A stretch of DNA of 10,442 bases from Marine Group II euryarchaeote MED-G33 (lineage in GTDB: Archaea > Thermoplasmatota > Poseidoniia > Poseidoniales > Thalassarchaeaceae): assembly GCA_949538655.1 (NCBI GenBank), contig CATISE010000125.1, positions 1 to 10,442 on the forward strand, written 5' to 3'. Within the stretch, counting starts at the first letter, position 1. The number at the start of each line of letters is the position of its first letter. Both the position numbers and the translations under genes were made by a program. The notes under the pieces were generated by a model. That model ran no database searches, was not told the origin of the DNA, and was given only the letters and a program-made list of their open reading frames with translations. Positions 6,487 to 10,442 of the stretch are shown here, piece after piece.

Positions 6487-7506
6487 TTAGAAGTCAAAGA
6501 GTGTTGATTGGCCTTTGGTTCGCATTCTTCCGGCTCCCTTCATTCGCTCAAGGGCTCGATCAACACGTCGTTCACTGAAATCTCGCTCATCGATGAGGAA
6601 TTTCCTCAACCCATCTTCATCAGCCATACCAGAGGGTGGCAACTCTCCAGAGATTGGATGATTCAGGAATAGTTCGCGAATTTCATCCAATCGAGCAGGA
6701 ATCTCCTTGTCTTTTGCTTCGCAAACCCCCTCAATCGTACCAAATTCTTTGATTAATTTGAGACCTGTTTTTGGGCCGATACCGCGAATTCCTGGATGGA
6801 AATCAGTTCCAACCATGATGCCTAAATCGACCAATTGCTCATGAGTAATTTCGTGCTCTTCAAGAAGATCTGCCAATACAATCCTTTCCGCTGAAATCAT
6901 ACGTCCAAATTTTTTGGTTCCATGGCTGGTTAGATTACGGACCATCACGGGGCTACCATACAGAAGAACATCCCAATCTTGACTGGCAACTCCTGATACC
7001 TGCCCTTGACGACACCAGACACTCGCCGCACCCTCTGCCTCCATAGGTGCCTCAATCCAAGCAATTCCCAAGAGGTCTAGCATCTGTTGTGTTTCTTGCA
7101 CCATTTCGGGTGTGTAAGATACAACCTGGGCTCCGAGTTTATCTGCGGCTTTCCAATCCTCGGCTTCAATCGCTGCCTCCCATTTCTCTACAGCATTGAC
7201 ACGTCGCTCTTTGCGTCCAGCCAACGTTTCGAATTTGAGCTCATGTGGCCTACCATCGAATACGAAAACAGGATCAATTCCAGCTTCGATTAAGGCTGCA
7301 CTTCGGTCAAGGAACCCCATCAAGTGGGAGACAGGTCTTCCACTGCTATCCCGCAGATAGGTCCCGTCTTTGCCTTCTCCTCGCGCGCGTAGACTTGTGA
7401 TAAACTGGTAAGCTGTGAGAAAAGCATCCACCGCGACACGTTCACCAGCGAGGTCATTCATCTGAATGGGTACCGGTGAAGCGAGGTCTCGAAGATTACA
7501 GCCCAT
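6487..7506 (-). CDS. fen: Flap endonuclease 1 (FEN1/XPG family)
   Basis: A complete 339-residue archaeal FEN1, the structure-specific nuclease that removes 5' flaps during Okazaki fragment maturation and base excision repair. The N-terminal nuclease domain starts MGCNLRDL. Expected metal-binding acids are present: Asp27 (VAVDAF), Asp84 (VFVFDGRP), Glu156 and Glu158 (MEAEGAAS), Asp177 and Asp179 (ASQDWDVLLYG), and Asp235 (MVGTDFHPG). A helix-two-turn-helix follows (IRGIGPKTGLKLI, about 240-252). The C-terminus is a PIP-box, QSTLFDF (333-339), for binding the PCNA clamp. Length is normal for the family. The start has a GAGG Shine-Dalgarno overlapping the stop of the upstream gene, ten bases away, pointing to co-transcription and perhaps translational coupling. 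The second-position family residue after MG is usually Val or Ala; here it is Cys3, a minor oddity. Confidence 0.97.
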   Translation of the reverse strand: MGCNLRDLASPVPIQMNDLAGERVAVDAFLTAYQFITSLRARGEGKDGTYLRDSSGRPVSHLMGFLDRSAALIEAGIDPVFVFDGRPHELKFETLAGRKERRVNAVEKWEAAIEAEDWKAADKLGAQVVSYTPEMVQETQQMLDLLGIAWIEAPMEAEGAASVWCRQGQVSGVASQDWDVLLYGSPVMVRNLTSHGTKKFGRMISAERIVLADLLEEHEITHEQLVDLGIMVGTDFHPGIRGIGPKTGLKLIKEFGTIEGVCEAKDKEIPARLDEIRELFLNHPISGELPPSGMADEDGLRKFLIDERDFSERRVDRALERMKGAGRMRTKGQSTLFDF

Positions 7507-7516
7507 TCAAGCCGCC

Positions 7517-9094
7517 TCAGAATTCTTCTAGATCATCAAGAGCATCTTCAAAGTCTTCATCCGGCTCTTCGTCTTCCTCATCGTCATACTGTCGATTTTG
7601 TCTAAATGACATCCAAAAACCGACACCACCCATGAGAAGTCCTAGCACGGTCAAGATGTGGGCATAGGAGCCCCAAGTTGAATCAACTCCAATGATTTCG
7701 CATAGTGTGCTTTGGATTGCAAATCGATCTGAATTCTCACCATTCACCGTAACTGTGACCTTTTGTGCTTCCCAAGCACTACCCGTATCAGGATCGGTGC
7801 AATCCATACAAGCGTGTAATGGGACCAACGAGGTTACACCGGTTGCGGGGTCGGTTGAATTGACAATCATTGATTTGACTAGAACAGCTTGTCCAGGTCG
7901 CAAGTCAATATGGAAGAGTGAGAAATACAACTGTACGTATTCCTTGCCTCTCTGTGGAACGTTTGGGTCTTCAAACAGTGAGGCATGCTCTTCATATCCC
8001 ATTGCAGAGATTTTTTGACCACCATTAGAAGCAATGTAAACGTCATCATATTCGACATAAACTGAGAATTCATAATTCTCTACAAAGTCATCGCCGATGA
8101 ATGACCCTTGTCGTTCATCGAGTTGTACCAATTCTTCAATGGACCAAACATCGGGGTCATCTGGATTGACTTTCCCCATTTGCAGTGGTCCAGCAATAAT
8201 CGGTGCGACCATCATCGAAACCAGTAACCCTAGTCCTGTAAACAAGATTGACAATTCTTTCATTGGAATTGGAGGAAGGAACATGAATCCTGCAACAAAA
8301 ACACCAATTCCAAGAGCACCCCAAAGAATCAGTCCGATGAATGATACTGAATTTCCACTCTCTAGATTGTAACCGGTTGCTTGTGCGTAGGGTGATACGT
8401 ATTCTGCACCATCCAAGCCTGGAACGACCGGTTCATATGGGGCTAAAACAGGGATGTCCATCCATGATTCTCCATTTCCAAGATAGAGGACATACCCATC
8501 ATTTGGATTCACACTCTGGGGTTTTTGGAATGAGATGCGCAAGCCAAAGGTTTCGTCTGCTTTCACCTCTTCTTGGTTGATGAAGAATTCAAACTGGTAA
8601 TTGTTGTCTTCATCTGGTTGGTTGATTGTTTGTTGAGCCAAATCCACATTTCCTAGTCGCAGAACAATTGTGACTTCTTTGGTGCATGCATTTTGTTCCA
8701 AATCACAAATGATGAGCAAATGGATATTTCCAGTAATTGGAATCGAGTTGTCAATTTCAACTGGTTCAGCAGGAGGGTTACTACCTTCGAAAGTAAATGT
8801 CCTTGGGCCACCACCATTGTTTGCATCTCCAATGATGTTCCCTTCACTCATTTGATCATCTGATTCGACATCTGAAAGTGCAGAATGCGTCCATGTTTCC
8901 CAAGTGCTTTGGCTTTCAGCAGTGGATTGTCCATACATGAACATTCGATTCTGATCAAATGTGAGGTTCTTCGGGTCATCTGCTTGCATAACACCCGCCC
9001 CAGTATCTTGGGCGGTGACTGGTACAGTAGCAAAAAGACTCGAAAGCAACAGCACGGCGAACAGCACAATGGCCCCTCTCCCTTGCGCGCGCAT
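7517..9094 (-). CDS. Exported membrane protein of unknown function, acidic C-terminal tail
   Basis: A 525-residue protein that I do not recognise. Residues 1-28 form a clear signal peptide (MRAQGRGAIVLFAVLLLSSL..., ending near VTAQ). An extracellular region (about 29-248) contains a beta-rich domain (ITGNIHLLIICDLEQNAC). Two membrane helices follow (about 250-272 and 280-302), then a second extracellular domain (about 303-475) with a HACMDC pair near residue 426, a third helix (about 478-497), a basic RQNR stop-transfer and a strongly acidic cytoplasmic tail (DDEEDEEPDEDFED...). The topology obeys the positive-inside rule, which supports the reading frame. The ATG at 9094 has no Shine-Dalgarno but a TATA-like box about 29 bases upstream, so the transcript is probably leaderless. 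It is first in an apparent operon with fen1 and the 4921 gene. Function is unknown; a surface-assembly or sensory role would be guesswork. Confidence 0.88.
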   Translation of the reverse strand: MRAQGRGAIVLFAVLLLSSLFATVPVTAQDTGAGVMQADDPKNLTFDQNRMFMYGQSTAESQSTWETWTHSALSDVESDDQMSEGNIIGDANNGGGPRTFTFEGSNPPAEPVEIDNSIPITGNIHLLIICDLEQNACTKEVTIVLRLGNVDLAQQTINQPDEDNNYQFEFFINQEEVKADETFGLRISFQKPQSVNPNDGYVLYLGNGESWMDIPVLAPYEPVVPGLDGAEYVSPYAQATGYNLESGNSVSFIGLILWGALGIGVFVAGFMFLPPIPMKELSILFTGLGLLVSMMVAPIIAGPLQMGKVNPDDPDVWSIEELVQLDERQGSFIGDDFVENYEFSVYVEYDDVYIASNGGQKISAMGYEEHASLFEDPNVPQRGKEYVQLYFSLFHIDLRPGQAVLVKSMIVNSTDPATGVTSLVPLHACMDCTDPDTGSAWEAQKVTVTVNGENSDRFAIQSTLCEIIGVDSTWGSYAHILTVLGLLMGGVGFWMSFRQNRQYDDEEDEEPDEDFEDALDDLEEF

Positions 9095-9117
9095 AGAGCG
9101 ATGGGAGAGGTGCGACC

Positions 9118-9126
9118 GTTATAGGA
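9118..9126 (-). promoter_or_regulatory. TATA-like box of the 9094-to-4921 operon
   Basis: On the minus strand this reads TCCTATAAC, centred about 29 bases before the ATG at 9094 with no Shine-Dalgarno between. The spacing matches archaeal TATA-to-start distance, predicting a leaderless mRNA. Read on the plus strand (GTTATAGGA) it could also drive trmG10 with a leader of about 40 bases. Confidence 0.45.
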
Positions 9127-9139
9127 TTAAGGCGGGGTG

Positions 9140-9158
9140 TGTGCTGCGTAGCAGCACA
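9140..9158 (+). promoter_or_regulatory. Perfect inverted repeat upstream of trmG10
   Basis: TGTGCTGC (9140-9147) and GCAGCACA (9151-9158) are perfect complements separated by GTA. It lies in the 93-base divergent promoter region, 29 bases before the trmG10 ATG and just before a GC-rich alternating stretch (9160-9174). It could be an operator or a leader hairpin; it does not cover the GAGAGG Shine-Dalgarno at 9174-9179. Confidence 0.45.
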
Positions 9159-9187
9159 GGCGCGCACGCACGCGAGAGGTTCCAATC

Positions 9188-10288
9188 ATGACCAATTCTG
9201 TGGTGATCGGAGCGGGATGGCATCCTGCACTTTTCCGTGTAGAAGCGTCCCACTTGATTGATTCATTTGAGTTCGTTCACCCCCACGCATTGGTTTGCAA
9301 TCAATCAGAAGCGAACCGATTGATTTCTCGTTCGAGTTTGATTTCAGAGGTATTGAGCCCTGGTGGCGTTGTTGATCTTGAGAGCGCCATCGAGAAAATA
9401 TCTGAAGCATTCCTTGCGCTGAATATACCAGGTTCAGTCGCCGTCAAATCAAGCCGAACAGGCGAGAAAGTAGAGGGTTGGTCCAGTCGAATCATCGCCG
9501 GTGAAATCGGTGGTGTTCTGGTAGGTGCTGGGAGGAAGATCGATTTGACCAATCCAGATGTCACACTCCGCGTCCATCTTCTCGCACAATCTAAAGGCAC
9601 TGTTCACCCAGATGACTTCGAATCAGTTCCTGTTGTCGCATGGGGCATTACAATCCATGATGGCGATGATTGGGCAAAGCGCACAGCACCGAACCGCCCG
9701 TTCTTCAAACCAATCAGTCTAGACCCTAAACTCGCTCGCGCCATGGTAAATCTTGCTTGCCCTTCAGGGGCCCGTCTTTTAGATCCATTTTGTGGAACAG
9801 GGGGACTTATTGTAGAGGGTGTTCTTTGTGGTTTAACCAGTAGTGGAAGTGACCTTGCTTGGCCCATGGTCACCGGTACCCGCGAGAACGCTTCGTGGGC
9901 GCAGCAGCGTGGTGGTGAAGGCGTGTTTGAGATTCGAAATGGTTCAGCACTTGATTTATCCGAAATATGGAATGGTCCTTTTGATGGATTTGCATTCGAC
10001 CCCCCGTATGGTCGCAATGCTTGGAAATCTACTGATGGTTTCGATTTGCTAGAAGGTACCCTTTCGGCTTGTAATTCAGTTGCAACAGAAAATGCAAATC
10101 TCGTCACCCTCCTCCCATGGCCACCATCAGCGATTTCAGAATCAATAGATTCAGGGACATCCTTTGGTAAATCATGGGCAGAAATTTCAGATGCATTTGC
10201 TTCGGCTGGTTGGGAAATCATGTCGACCACACCGATTCGGGTTCATCGCAGCCTCGCTAGGATGCTCATACATGCTAAAAAATCGTAA
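9188..10288 (+). CDS. trmG10: tRNA (guanine(10)-N2)-methyltransferase, Trm-G10/TRM11 family
   Basis: A 366-residue enzyme expected to methylate N2 of guanosine 10 in tRNA, using S-adenosylmethionine, in the cytoplasm. The N-terminal part (about 1-165) should carry the THUMP-like RNA-binding region, although this stretch is divergent. Family hallmarks follow: RPFFKPISLDPKLARAMVNL from Arg170, the SAM-binding DPFCGTGG (199-206), and the catalytic DPPYGRNAW (271-279) in place of the usual N/DPPY. Archaeal relatives are around 330-360 residues, so it appears complete. The ATG has a GAGAGG Shine-Dalgarno (9174-9179) eight bases upstream. It is divergent from the fen1 operon, with a shared promoter region, and faces a tRNA gene at the window end. 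A sister COG1041 enzyme modifying another guanosine is the main alternative. Confidence 0.9.
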   Translation: MTNSVVIGAGWHPALFRVEASHLIDSFEFVHPHALVCNQSEANRLISRSSLISEVLSPGGVVDLESAIEKISEAFLALNIPGSVAVKSSRTGEKVEGWSSRIIAGEIGGVLVGAGRKIDLTNPDVTLRVHLLAQSKGTVHPDDFESVPVVAWGITIHDGDDWAKRTAPNRPFFKPISLDPKLARAMVNLACPSGARLLDPFCGTGGLIVEGVLCGLTSSGSDLAWPMVTGTRENASWAQQRGGEGVFEIRNGSALDLSEIWNGPFDGFAFDPPYGRNAWKSTDGFDLLEGTLSACNSVATENANLVTLLPWPPSAISESIDSGTSFGKSWAEISDAFASAGWEIMSTTPIRVHRSLARMLIHAKKS

Positions 10289-10352
10289 AATGATTGTTGA
10301 AGGTAACGGTGTACACAAACCAAATGAATGCCGAAACTGACAATTTGCCAGT

Positions 10353-10399
10353 AGTAAACGTAGATTTGCTCAAGATTCAGGGCCAAACCTACGTTTGTT
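10353..10399. terminator. Imperfect stem-loop between convergent trmG10 and tRNA
   Basis: AAACGTAG (10356-10363) pairs perfectly with CTACGTTT (10389-10396); outside it three more pairs form (10353-10355 with 10397-10399, two wobbles) and inside it, after an A-C mismatch, TTT pairs with AAA and GCTC with GGGC around a bulged C. It sits 13 bases beyond the tRNA 3' end and 65 bases after the trmG10 stop, so a bidirectional 3'-end signal is plausible. A small structured RNA is an alternative. The rest of 10289-10411 holds no gene. Confidence 0.4.
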
Positions 10400-10411
10400 C
10401 ATCATTAGGAG

Positions 10412-10442
10412 TGAGCGGTGCAGGATTCGAACCCGCGTCGAC
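10412..10442 (-). tRNA. Partial tRNA (3' end), isotype not determinable
   Basis: The minus strand shows a T arm, GCGGG-TTCGAAT-CCTGC (one G-T pair), then the acceptor 3' strand ACCGCTC and discriminator A at 10412. The TTCGAAT loop is the standard T-loop pattern. CCA is not encoded, as is common in archaea. The anticodon lies beyond the window; the 5' acceptor strand should read close to GAGCGGT. Confidence 0.85.

Noticed and set aside
9604..10230. 208-residue open frame on the minus strand
   Set aside because: It lies wholly inside trmG10, whose motifs prove the plus-strand frame; the product is low-complexity and lacks recognisable domains.
1..10442. Mobile element, CRISPR array or defence system
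   Set aside because: No transposase, integrase, regularly spaced repeats, terminal inverted repeats or defence-type domains were seen on either strand.

Overview
The window reads as a piece of an archaeal chromosome, most likely a planktonic euryarchaeon of the Marine Group II (Candidatus Poseidoniales)/Thermoplasmatota type. Evidence for archaea is a complete archaeal FEN1 nuclease with a C-terminal PCNA-binding motif, a Trm-G10/TRM11-type tRNA methyltransferase, archaeal TATA-like elements (one suggesting a leaderless mRNA), a tRNA without an encoded CCA, and large secreted modular proteins anchored by one C-terminal membrane helix. The Poseidoniales placement is inference; no rRNA is present.

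Layout. Positions 1-1064 (minus) hold the 5' two-thirds or less of a homodimeric-type pyruvate dehydrogenase E1 gene (aceE), cut by the window edge; it shows as an open frame with no stop. A 172-base divergent intergenic region follows, with a 14-bp palindrome and a hairpin that buries the next gene's Shine-Dalgarno. Positions 1237-4521 (plus) encode a 1094-residue exported protein with an N-terminal thioredoxin-like CxxC domain, Ig/CARDB/cadherin-like domains and a C-terminal membrane anchor. Positions 4683-4862 (plus) encode a 59-residue Hc1-type histone H1-like protein, closed by a strong UUCG hairpin.

Positions 9094-4921 (minus) look like a three-gene operon: an exported, acidic-tailed membrane protein of unknown function, fen1, and a polytopic membrane protein whose layout resembles GT-C glycosyltransferases. 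A 93-base divergent promoter region (9095-9187) separates it from trmG10 (9188-10288, plus). The window ends with an imperfect stem-loop and the 3' part of a minus-strand tRNA.

The genes do not form one pathway. They mix central carbon metabolism (aceE), chromatin (Hc1-like), DNA repair/replication (fen1), tRNA modification (trmG10) and cell-surface functions. No mobile element, CRISPR array or phage gene was seen. The most noteworthy items are the bacterial-type AceE and Hc1-like histone in an archaeal context, the multi-domain surface thiol protein, and the Shine-Dalgarno-masking hairpin in front of it.
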